From: Lentilactobacillus sp. Marseille-Q4993
Lineage (GTDB): Bacteria > Bacillota > Bacilli > Lactobacillales > Lactobacillaceae
Assembly: GCF_951230165.1 (NCBI RefSeq)
Contig: NZ_CATNVB010000001.1
Span: forward strand, 102,085-166,084
Length of the DNA: 64,000 bases
Direction of reading: 5' to 3'
Part shown: piece after piece, positions 1 to 8,875 of the stretch
Position numbering within the stretch: the first letter of the stretch is position 1
Layout: every line of letters begins with the position of its first letter
Translations under genes and position numbers: made by a program
The notes under the pieces: model-generated
Seen by the model: only the letters and a program-made list of their open reading frames with translations
The model's database searches: none
What the model was told of the DNA's origin: nothing

Positions 1-1
1 A

Positions 2-571
2 TCCAGAAGGTCGCATCCACTGGCTCGTAATGGTCGGGTGATTGATGGAATCAGACAGGAACGAGACCTGCTCGCTAACATCAAAAAGGCGGCGGATTTA
101 GTTGTTGATACAACAAATTTGGCACCACGGCAGCTGAGAGAAGAGATTTTTCATAACTTTCAATCAACGACTACAACTACCTCTTTTCACGTTGAGGTAA
201 TGTCATTTGGTTTTAAGTACGGCTTGCCTTTAGATGCGGATATCGTTATGGATGTAAGGTTCTTACCAAATCCGTACTATGATCCAAAGATGCGCTACGA
301 AACTGGTCTTGATAAGGACGTTAGTGATTTTGTCATGCAGTCCGATGGAGCTCATGAATTTTATGATAAACTTCATGATTTGATTGAGTTCACACTACCG
401 GGTTACAAGGCTGAAGGTAAGTCTAGCTTAACAATTGCAATTGGTTGTACGGGGGGCCAGCATCGGTCGGTAACCATTGCTGAAAAACTTGCGAGTGATT
501 TGAAAGAGAAATACCCAGTTAATATTACGCACCGGGATATCAGTCGCATTAAGCAAAAGGGGGGAGATTAA
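2..571 (+). CDS. rapZ: RNase adapter protein RapZ (YvcJ), 3' part
   Basis: The reading frame is open from base 2, so the gene starts before the window and about a third, including the P-loop nucleotide-binding domain, is missing. The visible part begins with [20 protein letters not shown], the middle of the RapZ/YvcJ family, and ends with the C-terminal hallmark [11 protein letters not shown]. The GTG at 38 is an internal valine codon, not a start. RapZ proteins bind nucleotides; in enterobacteria they control decay of the GlmZ sRNA and thus amino-sugar synthesis, while the B. subtilis homologue has a less defined role. The stop codon overlaps the ATG of yvcK by one base, consistent with the conserved rapZ-yvcK-whiA operon. 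Confidence 0.95.
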   Translation, partial: SRRSHPLARNGRVIDGIRQERDLLANIKKAADLVVDTTNLAPRQLREEIFHNFQSTTTTTSFHVEVMSFGFKYGLPLDADIVMDVRFLPNPYYDPKMRYETGLDKDVSDFVMQSDGAHEFYDKLHDLIEFTLPGYKAEGKSSLTIAIGCTGGQHRSVTIAEKLASDLKEKYPVNITHRDISRIKQKGGD

Positions 572-1566
572 TGTATAACGCATTAGTCAGTCATAAGCCA
601 AAAATTGTTGTGATTGGCGGAGGAACTGGTTTACCAGTTATCCTAAAAAATTTAAAAAATCGGAATGTCGATATTACTGCCATCGTGACGGTTGCGGATG
701 ATGGGGGCTCATCCGGAATTTTAAGAAATTATATTAACGTTGTGCCGCCTGGAGATATTAGAAATGTCATGGTGGCATTGTCTGAACTACCAAAGACGGT
801 TCTTGATTTATTCCAGTATCGATTCAAAAGTGAAGACCAGTTTTTTGCCGGTCATGCGATCGGTAATCTAATTATCGCTGCCTTATCTGAGATGAAGAGT
901 GGTATCTTTGATGCTGTGCAGTATCTTAGCAAAGCGATGGAAGTTGATGGCCATATTTACCCAGCGGCAAATACTCCACTCGAACTGAATGCTGAATTTA
1001 GTGATGGGACTACCTTAAGTGGGGAATCTGAAATTACTGCGGCTGATAAGTTGATCAAACGAGTTTGGGTTGAAAAAACCGATGGTGACGGCAAACCAGA
1101 AGCTGTTGATGAGGTGATTGATGCCATAATGCAGGCAGATCAAATCGTCCTAGGCCCTGGTAGCTTATTCACCAGTATCTTGCCAAATTTGATGATTGAA
1201 AACGTTGGTGAAGCCCTTCGGTTGACCAGCGCCGATGTTGTGTATATATGTAATATCATGACCCAAAAAGGTGAAACGGAAAACTTCACCGAGGCAGATC
1301 ATGTTCGGGTGCTGAACGATCATCTTGGAATGAATTTTATCGATACAGTTCTTGTTAACATAAAGGAAGTTCCAAGTGAGTATATTGATTTCAAAAAATG
1401 GAACGAAGTATCACAACCAGTGAAACACGATTTTGAAGGTTTACGAGCAATGGGTTGTCGAGTTATCTCGGCTGACTTTCTTGAACTGAAGGATCGGGGA
1501 GCGTTTCATAATGGTCAGGAAGTTGCTGATGAGTTAATCAACTTAATTGGCAGACCAAACGAATAA
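571..1566 (+). CDS. yvcK: YvcK/CofD-like gluconeogenesis factor
   Basis: 331 aa, the usual family length. The N-terminus carries the glycine-rich Rossmann motif [17 protein letters not shown], followed by [27 protein letters not shown] and [11 protein letters not shown], and later the [14 protein letters not shown] block. These are typical of the CofD-like YvcK family. In B. subtilis YvcK binds UDP-GlcNAc, is needed for growth on gluconeogenic carbon sources and affects localisation of wall synthesis enzymes. The ATG at 571 is translationally coupled to rapZ (TAATG overlap), and whiA follows 16 bases after its stop. No feature suggests decay. Confidence 0.96.
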   Translation: MYNALVSHKPKIVVIGGGTGLPVILKNLKNRNVDITAIVTVADDGGSSGILRNYINVVPPGDIRNVMVALSELPKTVLDLFQYRFKSEDQFFAGHAIGNLIIAALSEMKSGIFDAVQYLSKAMEVDGHIYPAANTPLELNAEFSDGTTLSGESEITAADKLIKRVWVEKTDGDGKPEAVDEVIDAIMQADQIVLGPGSLFTSILPNLMIENVGEALRLTSADVVYICNIMTQKGETENFTEADHVRVLNDHLGMNFIDTVLVNIKEVPSEYIDFKKWNEVSQPVKHDFEGLRAMGCRVISADFLELKDRGAFHNGQEVADELINLIGRPNE

Positions 1567-1582
1567 TTAAGGAGGTGGCCGT

Positions 1583-2524
1583 TTGTCATATGCAAGTGAA
1601 GTCAAGAAGGAATTAACATCCTTAACCGTTCACAGAGATAATGCTAAGGCTGAGCTGATGGCACTTATAAGAATGAACGGGACATTGACAATAAAAAACC
1701 ACCACTTTGTACTAAACGTAGCATCCGAAAATCCGGCGATTGCTAGACGGGTGTACCAGTTGCTAACGAAGTTTTATGGGATTACCGGGGAACTTAGTGT
1801 CCGGAAAAAAATGAAACTGAAGAAAAATAACCTGTATATTTTACGGGTTGCTGATAAGGCAACGGAATTACTAGGAGATTTAAATATCTTTGATGGTGTT
1901 CAACTGGTAGATCGACTACCTGAATCAGTGTTGAAGAATGATGGCCAAATTAGATCATATTTGAGAGGAGCTTTTTTGGCTGGTGGTTCGGTGAATAATC
2001 CTGAAACATCTAGATATCATCTTGAAATATATTCATTGTATGAAAACCAGAACGATATGATTGCGGAGCTGATGCAGAAGTACCATTTGCCCGCACGGAC
2101 TACCAAACGACGGAGTGGATACATCACTTATCTAAAAGAAGCCGAGAAGATAGCGGACTTTTTGCAGCTAATTGGTGCAACCAGTTCAATGCTGAAGTTT
2201 GAGGATATTAGAATTGTTCGGGATATGAGAAACTCTGTAAACCGGTTGGTCAATTGCGAAAATGCTAATCTGAACAAAGTCGCAAATGCTGCAAGTAAGC
2301 AAATTGAGAGTATCAAACTGATTGATGAATCAATGGGGATTGAGAAGCTACCAGATAAGTTAGCTCAGATTGCTAGGACAAGGTTAGAACACCCTGAAGT
2401 TAGCTTGAAAGAGTTAGGTGAAATTGTTCCGGGTGGGCCGATTTCAAAATCAGGAGTTAATCACCGACTAAGGAAAATCAACGAAGTGGCCGAAAAGATT
2501 AATGAAGGTCGCGTTGAAGTATAA
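1583..2524 (+). CDS. whiA: WhiA family DNA-binding protein
   Basis: 313 aa with the two-part WhiA build: an N-terminal LAGLIDADG-homing-endonuclease-like domain ([21 protein letters not shown] near residues 133-153) and a C-terminal helix-turn-helix ([20 protein letters not shown] then [12 protein letters not shown]). The start is TTG at 1583, chosen because AAGGAGG at 1569-1575 lies seven bases upstream. WhiA controls sporulation genes in Streptomyces; in non-sporulating Firmicutes it affects cell division and chromosome segregation. Last gene of the rapZ-yvcK-whiA operon, followed directly by a terminator. Confidence 0.95.
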   Translation: MSYASEVKKELTSLTVHRDNAKAELMALIRMNGTLTIKNHHFVLNVASENPAIARRVYQLLTKFYGITGELSVRKKMKLKKNNLYILRVADKATELLGDLNIFDGVQLVDRLPESVLKNDGQIRSYLRGAFLAGGSVNNPETSRYHLEIYSLYENQNDMIAELMQKYHLPARTTKRRSGYITYLKEAEKIADFLQLIGATSSMLKFEDIRIVRDMRNSVNRLVNCENANLNKVANAASKQIESIKLIDESMGIEKLPDKLAQIARTRLEHPEVSLKELGEIVPGGPISKSGVNHRLRKINEVAEKINEGRVEV

Positions 2525-2571
2525 AAAACAGCTGTAATTGGCAATTTGATTGCCAACTATCAGCTGTTTTT
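2523..2571 (+). terminator. Terminator after whiA
   Basis: Inverted repeat with arms AAACAGCTG and CAGCTGTTT around an inner hairpin TTGGCAA/TTGCCAA, ending in a T-run. A-rich 5' flank means it may also stop transcription from the convergent MFS gene. Confidence 0.85.
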
Positions 2572-2591
2572 ATTTGTTATTTAGAATTTTG

Positions 2592-3971
2592 TTATTTGAT
2601 TTTTTCGCCCTGCTTTTTACGCATTTCAAGCTCAATATCCTCTAGTGTTTTACCCCTTGTTTCAGGGACAACATAAATTACGAAGAAAATTGATAGAATT
2701 GCGAAGAAGGTAAATACTCCGAATGGGCCACCAATATTATTATGGAACGCATCAAGAAGTACTAAGAAAAATTGAGAAACGATAAAGTTACCGATCCAGT
2801 TGGCTGCTGAACCAATTGAGGCACCAATTCCCCGCACGTTTAGTGGGAAAATTTCACCAATCATTAACCAAGCAATTGGTCCCCAAGAAACGGCAAAACC
2901 GAGGATGTAAAAAGCAATAAGGATAATTGTTGGCACGGCAACCTGTTTGACGTTCATCGTAAAGTTGAGAACTGAAAGAATTCCAATTGCTAGGGCCATT
3001 ACGATTGAACCAAAGAGAAGAATCTTCTTTCGGTCAAATTTATCCATAATTTTGTATGCCACAACGGTGCAAAGAAAGTTTACAACTCCAATGAACACGG
3101 AAATCCAAATTGCATCTCCTTCAGGGAAACTAAACGCTTTGATAAAGACTTGTGGTAGGAAGTAGATGACAGAATTAATTCCCACTAGTTGTTGGAGGAA
3201 CATTAAACCCACAGCAACGATTACGGCAGGGCGGGCTATCGTGAATAACTCCTTAATTCCGCCGTGTGGTTGATTAGCAACTAATTGAATTTCTTTTAAT
3301 TCCTTTTCTGGATCCTCGTCTGGATTGTTTTTTCTTAAATTATTCAGAACTGACCTAGCTTCGTCAATATTTCCTTTTTCAACAAGGTAACGAGGGGATT
3401 CCGGTAGGACGATTGAGCCGAAAAATAGAATCAAGGCAGGAATCAAAGCAGATCCAAGCATCCACCGCCAGTCCCGCATTCCAAGCAAATTGTGGTGCAG
3501 AAATCCTAGGTTAGAAACATAAGCCATCAAAATACCAAAGGTCAGCATTAATTGAAACATTGTTCCTAAGGAGCCACGATGAGGTGCATCCGCCAATTCC
3601 GCCAGATACGCAGGGGTTAAAGCTGAAGCCGAACCAACTGCTAATCCAAGGATAATTCGGGCAACAATCATTGAAACAAAGCCCACCGCTAACATCGACA
3701 TTGTAGATCCAATTAGAAATAAAATTGAAGCGACAATTAATAGTTTTTTGCGGCCAAATTTATCTGATAATGGACCGATTGAAAGGGCACCAACAGAAGA
3801 ACCAATCAACACTGATGATGTTATAAAAGCGGTTTGCTCAACGTTGAGTTGAAAGTTGGTTTCAATCAACGGGGAAGCACCAGAAATAATTCCAGTATCA
3901 AATCCAAATAGCAGACCACCTAACGCACCTATGAAGAAAATAACAGAGGTGTTAAGCTGTTTTTTTGCCAT
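2592..3971 (-). CDS. MFS sugar porter (sugar:H+ symporter)
   Basis: 459 aa with about 12 hydrophobic segments. Sugar-porter signatures are visible: GGLLFGFDTGIISGA in TM1, DKFGRKK between TM2 and TM3, PESPRYLVEKG before the central loop, and PETRGKTLEDIE after TM12. These place it in the XylE/AraE/GalP/YwtG group of proton-coupled monosaccharide importers. The substrate cannot be read from sequence; xylose, arabinose, galactose or glucose are all possible. ATG at 3971 is preceded by AAAAGAGGAA. It is monocistronic, convergent with whiA, and no sugar catabolic genes lie beside it. Confidence 0.9.
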   Translation of the reverse strand: MAKKQLNTSVIFFIGALGGLLFGFDTGIISGASPLIETNFQLNVEQTAFITSSVLIGSSVGALSIGPLSDKFGRKKLLIVASILFLIGSTMSMLAVGFVSMIVARIILGLAVGSASALTPAYLAELADAPHRGSLGTMFQLMLTFGILMAYVSNLGFLHHNLLGMRDWRWMLGSALIPALILFFGSIVLPESPRYLVEKGNIDEARSVLNNLRKNNPDEDPEKELKEIQLVANQPHGGIKELFTIARPAVIVAVGLMFLQQLVGINSVIYFLPQVFIKAFSFPEGDAIWISVFIGVVNFLCTVVAYKIMDKFDRKKILLFGSIVMALAIGILSVLNFTMNVKQVAVPTIILIAFYILGFAVSWGPIAWLMIGEIFPLNVRGIGASIGSAANWIGNFIVSQFFLVLLDAFHNNIGGPFGVFTFFAILSIFFVIYVVPETRGKTLEDIELEMRKKQGEKIK

Positions 3972-4102
3972 TATAATTCCTCTTTTCGTTCAATTTGATC
4001 ATCGGTTAAATAATTGCAGAACAATGGTAAATACCGGTGACTCACATTAAATTTTACTCAAAATTATCGGCTAGGCAAACGGTTACACTTATAAACAAGC
4101 AC

Positions 4103-4133
4103 AAAAAAACCGAAGTCAAAATAGACTCCGGTT
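4103..4133 (-). terminator. Terminator after clpP
   Basis: On the minus strand AACCGGAGTC and GACTTCGGTT form a stem with one wobble pair and a six-base loop, followed by seven T residues. It lies 15 bases past the clpP stop. Confidence 0.85.
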
Positions 4134-4147
4134 GAAAGATAATTAGA

Positions 4148-4741
4148 TTATTTTTTCTCACTACTTGAGTTCATAATACCGTCAAGCAAACCATAATCAA
4201 CGGCCTCTTGGGCAGTTAAGTAATGATCCCGTTCAGTATCTTTATTAACTCGGTTGATTGATTGACCAGAATTCTCAGCTAAGAGTTCGTTGATCATCTT
4301 ACGAGCCTTTAGAATCTCTTCAGCAGCAATTTCAATTTCAGTTTGTTGTCCTTGAGCACCACCTGATGGTTGGTGAATAAGAACCTGTGCGTGTGGCAAT
4401 GCGAATCGCTTACCCTTAGTTCCTGATGATGCTAGAACTGAGGCCATAGAAGCAGCCATTCCCATAACGATAGTTTGAACGTCAGCTTTAATGAAGTTCA
4501 TTGTATCGTAAATTGCCATTCCTGATGTAATAACTCCACCAGGTGAGTTGATGTAAAGGTAAATATCTTTTTCAGAATCTTGAGCATCCAAGAATAGTAA
4601 TTGTGCAATGATGGCGTTTGCCATGTCGTCTTCGATAGGGCCTGATAACATAATGATTCGGTCTTTCAACAAACGAGAGTAGATGTCATATGCACGTTCA
4701 CCGCCTGATGATTGTTCAATAACGGTTGGCACTAAATTCAT
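4148..4741 (-). CDS. clpP: ATP-dependent Clp protease proteolytic subunit ClpP
   Basis: 197 aa serine protease that forms the tetradecameric barrel used by ClpC, ClpE and ClpX. Catalytic triad Ser98 (GMAAS), His123 (LIHQPSGG) and Asp172 (TERDHYLTA) fall at exactly the canonical positions when translation starts at [10 protein letters not shown]. That ATG at 4741 has AAGGAGG ten bases upstream; a frame extending 26 codons further upstream would run through the promoter and the CtsR box and is rejected. Regulation by the class III heat-shock repressor CtsR is indicated by the adjacent operator. Confidence 0.97.
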   Translation of the reverse strand: MNLVPTVIEQSSGGERAYDIYSRLLKDRIIMLSGPIEDDMANAIIAQLLFLDAQDSEKDIYLYINSPGGVITSGMAIYDTMNFIKADVQTIVMGMAASMASVLASSGTKGKRFALPHAQVLIHQPSGGAQGQQTEIEIAAEEILKARKMINELLAENSGQSINRVNKDTERDHYLTAQEAVDYGLLDGIMNSSSEKK

Positions 4742-4800
4742 AGAAGAATGCCTCCTTATTTGTTTTTGTGATAGATGGTCTCTACCAAGTTCACGATAAT

Positions 4801-4830
4801 AGTTTACTCGAAAGGTCAAAAAAGGTCAAA
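4801..4830 (-). promoter_or_regulatory. clpP promoter with CtsR box
   Basis: GGTCAAA at 4814-4820 and again at 4824-4830 with a three-base spacer is the heptad direct repeat of CtsR operators. On the minus strand the same bases supply the -35 TTGACC (4829-4824), 17 bases from -10 TAAACT (4806-4801). A repressor bound here would cover the -35 element, as expected for CtsR. Confidence 0.88.
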
Positions 4831-4871
4831 TGGTTTGCCCCTTTTTACCATAGGTGACCGCTAGGCTTATT

Positions 4872-4902
4872 TTGAAAGAGTTTACATTCTAAATGTTATA
4901 AT
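4872..4902 (+). promoter_or_regulatory. Promoter of the VOC protein gene
   Basis: Extended -10 TGTTATAAT (4894-4902), with TTGAAA at 4872-4877 as a widely spaced (19 bases) -35. It is divergent from clpP. Confidence 0.55.
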
Positions 4903-4932
4903 TTAGGAAAGCAAACGGGGAGGATTTAAATA

Positions 4933-5841
4933 ATGCAAACTCATCATATTTCACTTTTGACCAAGGATGCAAAACAAAATATTGATTTTTATACTAGGGT
5001 ATTAGGGATGCGCTTGATAAAGAATACCGTCAATCAGGAAAATATTAAAGTGCGTCACCTGTTTTATGGGGACTACTTAGGAACTCCAGGGTCAGTAGTA
5101 ACGTTTTTTGTTCTGCCTTTACTTGGGCAAAGGACTGATGGTAATCATTTCTTTAGCGGGTTTAGATTGTCTATTCCAAAAGGGAGCTCGTCTTTCTGGA
5201 TTGATAGATTAGCGGCTGAAAATATCAAGGCCGAAAAAACTGATTATGGACTAAAATTTGCCGACCCTGAAGAGATTGAAATTAAAATGGTGGAAACTGA
5301 TGAAGTTCTAACAGAATGGAGAATCGTTCCGAATAATGGTATCGAACCTCAGTATCAAATAACTAGACTATTGGGGACCGAACTTCATATTCTGGATCCT
5401 AAAGCTACTGGTGAGTTTTTCCACAATTGGTTAGGATTAGCCGTTGATAATAATGTCGTTAAATTAACAAATAATCAGAGTATTGAGTTATATCAGACTG
5501 ATTCGGGTGCTACTAAAAGTAGATTTGGCAAGGGTAGTATTGACCATTTTGCCCTAGCGGTAGAGAATCAAGAGGTTTTGGACAGCTATTATCAAAAGGC
5601 GAAGGATCAACATCTGAATATCGAAGAATTAACTGATCGTGGGTGGTTCAAGAGCCTGTATGTTAGGGACCCAGGTGATAACAGAATTGAGCTGGCCACG
5701 ATGGGACCAGGCTTCAGTTTGGATGAACCAATATTGACAATGGGTAGCAGTCTGGGCTTACCTCCAAAATTCGAAGGTAAACGTGATGAAATCATGGAAT
5801 ACTATAGTCGTGATGGAATTGATTTTGCTGAGAATAATTAG
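4933..5841 (+). CDS. Two-domain VOC protein, ring-cleaving dioxygenase-like (MhqO type)
   Basis: 302 aa made of two vicinal-oxygen-chelate modules. The first begins HHISLLTKDAKQNIDFYTRV at residue 4; the second begins around residue 148 with TELHILDPKATGEFF. Likely metal ligands are His4 or His5, His205 (SIDHFALAV) and Glu253 (NRIELAT), with the closing block YVRDPGDNRIELATMGPGF. Homologues in Firmicutes are annotated as ring-cleaving dioxygenases or glyoxalase-like proteins of the quinone/thiol-stress MhqA/MhqO group; the natural substrate is usually unknown. A good ribosome binding site (GGGGAGGA) precedes ATG 4933. Monocistronic, with its own promoter. Confidence 0.85.
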   Translation: MQTHHISLLTKDAKQNIDFYTRVLGMRLIKNTVNQENIKVRHLFYGDYLGTPGSVVTFFVLPLLGQRTDGNHFFSGFRLSIPKGSSSFWIDRLAAENIKAEKTDYGLKFADPEEIEIKMVETDEVLTEWRIVPNNGIEPQYQITRLLGTELHILDPKATGEFFHNWLGLAVDNNVVKLTNNQSIELYQTDSGATKSRFGKGSIDHFALAVENQEVLDSYYQKAKDQHLNIEELTDRGWFKSLYVRDPGDNRIELATMGPGFSLDEPILTMGSSLGLPPKFEGKRDEIMEYYSRDGIDFAENN

Positions 5842-5921
5842 TGAAAATAAAGGGCACGAAACCCCATTTTTGGGCTAAAAAATGTTAAAATTTAGTCAAA
5901 CAATAGGGGGGAGGGATCACT

Positions 5922-6206
5922 ATGAAACCGGGGAATAGCGATCCGTTTTATTCAGAAGAAAACCAAGATTTTTTGAAGAAATCACTGGCTGAAATGGAAC
6001 CTCAATCATCGAAAGATAAAGTTATGCAGTCAGTTGATGTTGCTGATTTTATTAAAAACGTTGGCGACTATGTGCACAATGTTAGTAAGTCGTCTCGGCG
6101 AATTACCGTTACGGGTGATGATAACCGGAAAGTGGTGCTCCTTAGTCAAAATGACTATGATGATTTAATTGAAAAAATTTATTTATTAGAAAAAACAAGA
6201 GAATAG
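5922..6206 (+). CDS. Orphan Phd/YefM-type antitoxin-like protein
   Basis: 94 aa. Residues 33-94 resemble the Phd/YefM antitoxin fold: a VDVADFIKNVGDYVHNVS helix, an ITVTGDDNRKVVLLSQNDYD strand-helix unit and a final IEKIYLLEKT, closely matching the YefM pattern 'vvmsxxdYxsLxEtlyLL'. The first 30 residues are an extra acidic, disordered-looking N-terminus. Antitoxins of this family bind DNA through the N-terminal part and neutralise a RelE/YoeB/Doc toxin with the C-terminus. No toxin gene follows; a terminator comes five bases after the stop, so this is a solitary antitoxin or a domesticated regulator. The site GGGGGGAGGG precedes the ATG. Confidence 0.65.
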   Translation: MKPGNSDPFYSEENQDFLKKSLAEMEPQSSKDKVMQSVDVADFIKNVGDYVHNVSKSSRRITVTGDDNRKVVLLSQNDYDDLIEKIYLLEKTRE

Positions 6207-6210
6207 TTAC

Positions 6211-6262
6211 GAAGGAATTCGGGTTGACGCACAGCCGTTATCTTGGATTCCTTCTTTTTTTT
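6211..6262 (+). terminator. Terminator after the antitoxin-like gene
   Basis: GAAGGAAT at 6211 pairs with ATTCCTTC at 6247-6254, followed by eight T residues. The long loop holds a further small GC-rich hairpin. Confidence 0.75.
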
Positions 6263-6307
6263 ATTTATGTTAGGATGTTGGTAACCAAATTGGAGGGACC
6301 CGCTTGT

Positions 6308-6499
6308 ATGAGAAAATGGTCTTTAAAAAGAATTTCATTAACTTTAATTTTGTTATCAGCTTTCTTTCAAGTAATAATTGCTGTTGATCTAATTCCGATT
6401 TTAAACACTCTGTTTAGTGTTGCTTCGGTTGGAATGCTCTTAATTACGTTGATTTTGGTAGTTCACAACAATATGAAGAAGGCGGCTGACAAAAGGTAA
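6308..6499 (+). CDS. Small two-helix membrane protein, unknown function
   Basis: 63 aa starting at ATG 6308, preceded by TTGGAGGGA about ten bases upstream. A longer frame from 6224 would begin inside the preceding terminator and is not favoured. The protein has a basic N-terminus (MRKWSLKR), two hydrophobic segments at about residues 9-28 and 32-52, and a basic tail (NNMKKAADKR). I do not recognise the family. It is flanked by terminators on both sides, so it is probably transcribed alone. Confidence 0.6.
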   Translation: MRKWSLKRISLTLILLSAFFQVIIAVDLIPILNTLFSVASVGMLLITLILVVHNNMKKAADKR

Positions 6500-6520
6500 T
6501 CTTTTCAGCTGATTTTGATC

Positions 6521-6552
6521 GCTAGTCTATTCAAAAGAGACTAGCTTTTTTT
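6521..6552 (+). terminator. Terminator after the small membrane protein
   Basis: Perfect 8-bp stem GCTAGTCT/AGACTAGC with a nine-base loop and seven T residues. Confidence 0.9.
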
Positions 6553-6617
6553 ATTAGAAATAATCTATAATTATTAGGATATGCTTTGGCAACTTTTAAT
6601 TAAGGAGAATTTTTACT

Positions 6618-7802
6618 GTGGCAGAGATGAAATTAAAGTGGTTAGCAATTGGGTCATTTACCAGTAGCATTGGAATGAGTTTTATTTGGCCACTTACAAG
6701 TGTTTATTTACATAATAGGTTAGGAGTTTCGCTCACAATCGTGGGAATAGTCCTCCTATTCAATTCACTGGCTAGCGTTGTTGGTAGTTATATCGGTGGC
6801 CATATGTATGATCGGTTTAATCCATACAAACTGCTGATAGCTAGCGTGATTGTCACGCTGGCAGTGTTATTACTTTTAATTCCATTTCATGGGTGGCCAA
6901 TTTTTGGTTTTTTGCTATTCGTAAACGGGCTAACATCGGGCTGGAACATTACAATGGTTAACGCAATCGGTTCGAACATCAAGGGTCAAGATACTAGGTA
7001 TGTGTTTAACGCCCTTTACTTTGCCCAGAATATTGGAATTGTTTTGGGAACATCACTAGTGGGCTTTGTATATGGAATCAGTGTTACCTTGCTATTTATT
7101 ATTGCCAGCACTCTGTACGCTGTTTTTCTGATAATTGTTGTGACTAAATACAAGCCGGCAGCAAACAAAGGCTCAAAGGCTCTAATCAGGAACAATAAAG
7201 GAATAAAGAGTAACTTTGTGCCAAAACCTAATTTGATTATTTTGTATACTTTTTTTGTTTCACTGCTCATTATCTGGGTGATGTATCAACAATGGGTTTC
7301 AAATTTGTCGGTATACATGACTACTCAAGGGATTCCACTGAGTGCTTATAGCATTTTATGGACGCTGAATGCAGGGCTGATTGTTATTACTCAGGTGGTT
7401 ATAAACTGGATCTCAAGATATCATGAAAATTTATTATTTCAAATTTTATTTGGTGTTTTAATGTTTGCTATTTCATTTTTTGTCCTGATCTTTGCAAAGG
7501 ATTATTACCAGTTTGTGATTGCAATGATCGTTTTAACGATTGGAGAAGCGACAGCTATGCCAACGATTCCTGCGATTGTTAACGTTTTGACTCCAGTGGA
7601 GGTCAAGGGAAAGTATCAGGGCCTAATCAATGCGTGGGCATCAAGTGGTCGGGCAATTGGTCCGCTATTCGGTGGCCTGGTTATTGACCTTCAATCGTAT
7701 TCAGCTTTGTTTATAATTGCAGCTACGTTCAACTTGATTATTTTTATTTGGATCGCATTTACTTGGCAAAGTGTAAAGCCACGCCTAAAGACTTACAGAT
7801 AG
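6618..7802 (+). CDS. MFS transporter, multidrug-exporter-like
   Basis: 394 aa with about 12 hydrophobic segments. The motif A region between TM2 and TM3 reads GGHMYDRFNPYK, a relaxed form of G(X)3DRxGRR. The central loop (KYKPAANKGSKALIRNNKG) is basic. The C-terminal half contains GLINAWASSGRAIGPLFGGL, typical of the DHA1-type drug/metabolite efflux group. Substrate unknown. Start GTG 6618 has AAGGAG ten bases upstream; ATG 6627 is the alternative. It ends three bases before the convergent thioesterase gene, with no separate terminator. Confidence 0.8.
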   Translation: MAEMKLKWLAIGSFTSSIGMSFIWPLTSVYLHNRLGVSLTIVGIVLLFNSLASVVGSYIGGHMYDRFNPYKLLIASVIVTLAVLLLLIPFHGWPIFGFLLFVNGLTSGWNITMVNAIGSNIKGQDTRYVFNALYFAQNIGIVLGTSLVGFVYGISVTLLFIIASTLYAVFLIIVVTKYKPAANKGSKALIRNNKGIKSNFVPKPNLIILYTFFVSLLIIWVMYQQWVSNLSVYMTTQGIPLSAYSILWTLNAGLIVITQVVINWISRYHENLLFQILFGVLMFAISFFVLIFAKDYYQFVIAMIVLTIGEATAMPTIPAIVNVLTPVEVKGKYQGLINAWASSGRAIGPLFGGLVIDLQSYSALFIIAATFNLIIFIWIAFTWQSVKPRLKTYR

Positions 7803-7805
7803 ATA

Positions 7806-8210
7806 TTATTTTGTGGCTAGTAAGGCTTGGTAAAACTCAGGGATTCGCCGTTTAATATTTATGATTTTGCCGTTTTTATCAAGGAATCCATGTTCACTTT
7901 TACCTTCAAAAACCAAAACATTGTCAACTTTCATTTGGTACTTCAATGTTAGTTTAGCAACTTTGACATCTTCAACTTCTGTGGTGATAGTGATTACGTC
8001 AGGAAAATCTGTTGGCTTAATGTACTTTCCAGTAACGGAAGCCACTGGGGAGGTAATTCCCTGCTGCTCGAGCTTATCGAATGGCCAGCCAATCTTGTTA
8101 AGAAAGTCAGTTCTGGCTTCTTCCATGTAACGAATGTAATTTGAGTGGTGAGTGATCTGCATTCTGTCGGTTTCGTAATACTGAACTTGATGTTTGTATG
8201 TAGTAATCAT
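7806..8210 (-). CDS. Acyl-CoA/acyl-ACP thioesterase, YbgC/4HBT hot-dog family
   Basis: 134 aa hot-dog-fold protein. The N-terminal motif YYETDRMQITHHSNYIRYME matches the YbgC-type active site, with Asp15 as the catalytic residue and His-Ser-Asn after it. Such enzymes hydrolyse short- or branched-chain acyl thioesters or hydroxybenzoyl-CoA; the substrate here is not predictable. ATG at 8210 has a strong GGAGGA site upstream. It is convergent with the MFS gene and shares no spacer, so the two 3' ends probably overlap as transcripts. Confidence 0.85.
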   Translation of the reverse strand: MITTYKHQVQYYETDRMQITHHSNYIRYMEEARTDFLNKIGWPFDKLEQQGITSPVASVTGKYIKPTDFPDVITITTEVEDVKVAKLTLKYQMKVDNVLVFEGKSEHGFLDKNGKIINIKRRIPEFYQALLATK

Positions 8211-8637
8211 AGTTATTGTCCTCCTGATTTGTGATTTAATTGTAAGCCCATGTGATTAATGGCTGTCAATAGAAAAAATTCAATAAGAGAAGGTTAATAC
8301 TTTGAAACGACTTGAAAAATTAGGCGTTTAAATACTTGCTAGATTTAAATTATTAAGACCCTTGTCCAAAATTCAATTGGGGGCGGGCTTTTTGCTTCCA
8401 AAAAATTCTATTGTCGCTTTACCGCTCAATCGGTCAAAATAAATATCATTAAGTGGAGATAGGAGATTAAAATCTATTGTTTTCAAGCACTCATGCTTTA
8501 TTCCATATCAAACTGAAAGCATAAGCCGTTGAAAGTATTGATTATTATTAGCTTATATCTAATCAAATTAGTTAAAACAGAATTTAATTAAATTAAATCT
8601 CATTTAAATGTTTACATTTTTTTGAGAGGGAACTATT

Positions 8638-8697
8638 ATGTTTGTAATAACAGCGTACCTAAGCGGTTTGGAGGAGATACCATTGAAAAAATATTGA
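8638..8697 (+). CDS. Candidate 19-residue peptide upstream of ABC exporter genes
   Basis: ATG 8638 is preceded by GAGAGGG with seven bases spacing and encodes MFVITAYLSGLEEIPLKKY. A second strong site (GGAGGA at 8670) lies inside it, followed by TTG and only four codons before the same region ends. It could be a leader peptide, an exported signal peptide or decayed sequence. Nothing in its composition identifies it; the argument is only the ribosome binding site and its place before an exporter pair. Confidence 0.3.
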   Translation: MFVITAYLSGLEEIPLKKY

Positions 8698-8747
8698 TTT
8701 CAAAAAACACACTTAATTAACGGTAAATTATCTGTATAAACTCAAAC

Positions 8748-8763
8748 TTCTTAGCGCTTACAT
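8748..8763. promoter_or_regulatory. cre-like site upstream of the ABC exporter
   Basis: TTCTTAGCGCTTACAT matches the CcpA operator consensus WTGNNARCGNWWWCAW except for C in place of G at position 3. It lies 112 bases before the ABC start. Confidence 0.35.
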
Positions 8764-8875
8764 ACAAAACTAAAACACCACCAGCTAAATTCTAATTACA
8801 CATGTGTTACTGATTGTTTGTACTTTGAATAAGAGTAATCAATTTATTCTTGCCACTTGAAAGTTGGTGATTTAT

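Larger units (their letters stand above)
8211..8863. other. AT-rich intergenic region before the ABC exporter genes
   Basis: About 650 bases with no frame long enough to be an ordinary protein. It contains a degenerate GC-rich stretch near 8376-8395 (GGGGGCGGGCTTTTT) that may be a weak terminator, one short ORF with a good ribosome binding site (8638), and a cre-like site (8748). Composition is markedly A/T-rich compared with the flanking core genes. It may be the eroded edge of acquired DNA. Confidence 0.5.

Noticed and set aside
4742..4819. 26-codon N-terminal extension of ClpP
   Set aside because: It would run through the CtsR-box promoter; the canonical start has a strong ribosome binding site and gives Ser98/His123/Asp172 numbering.
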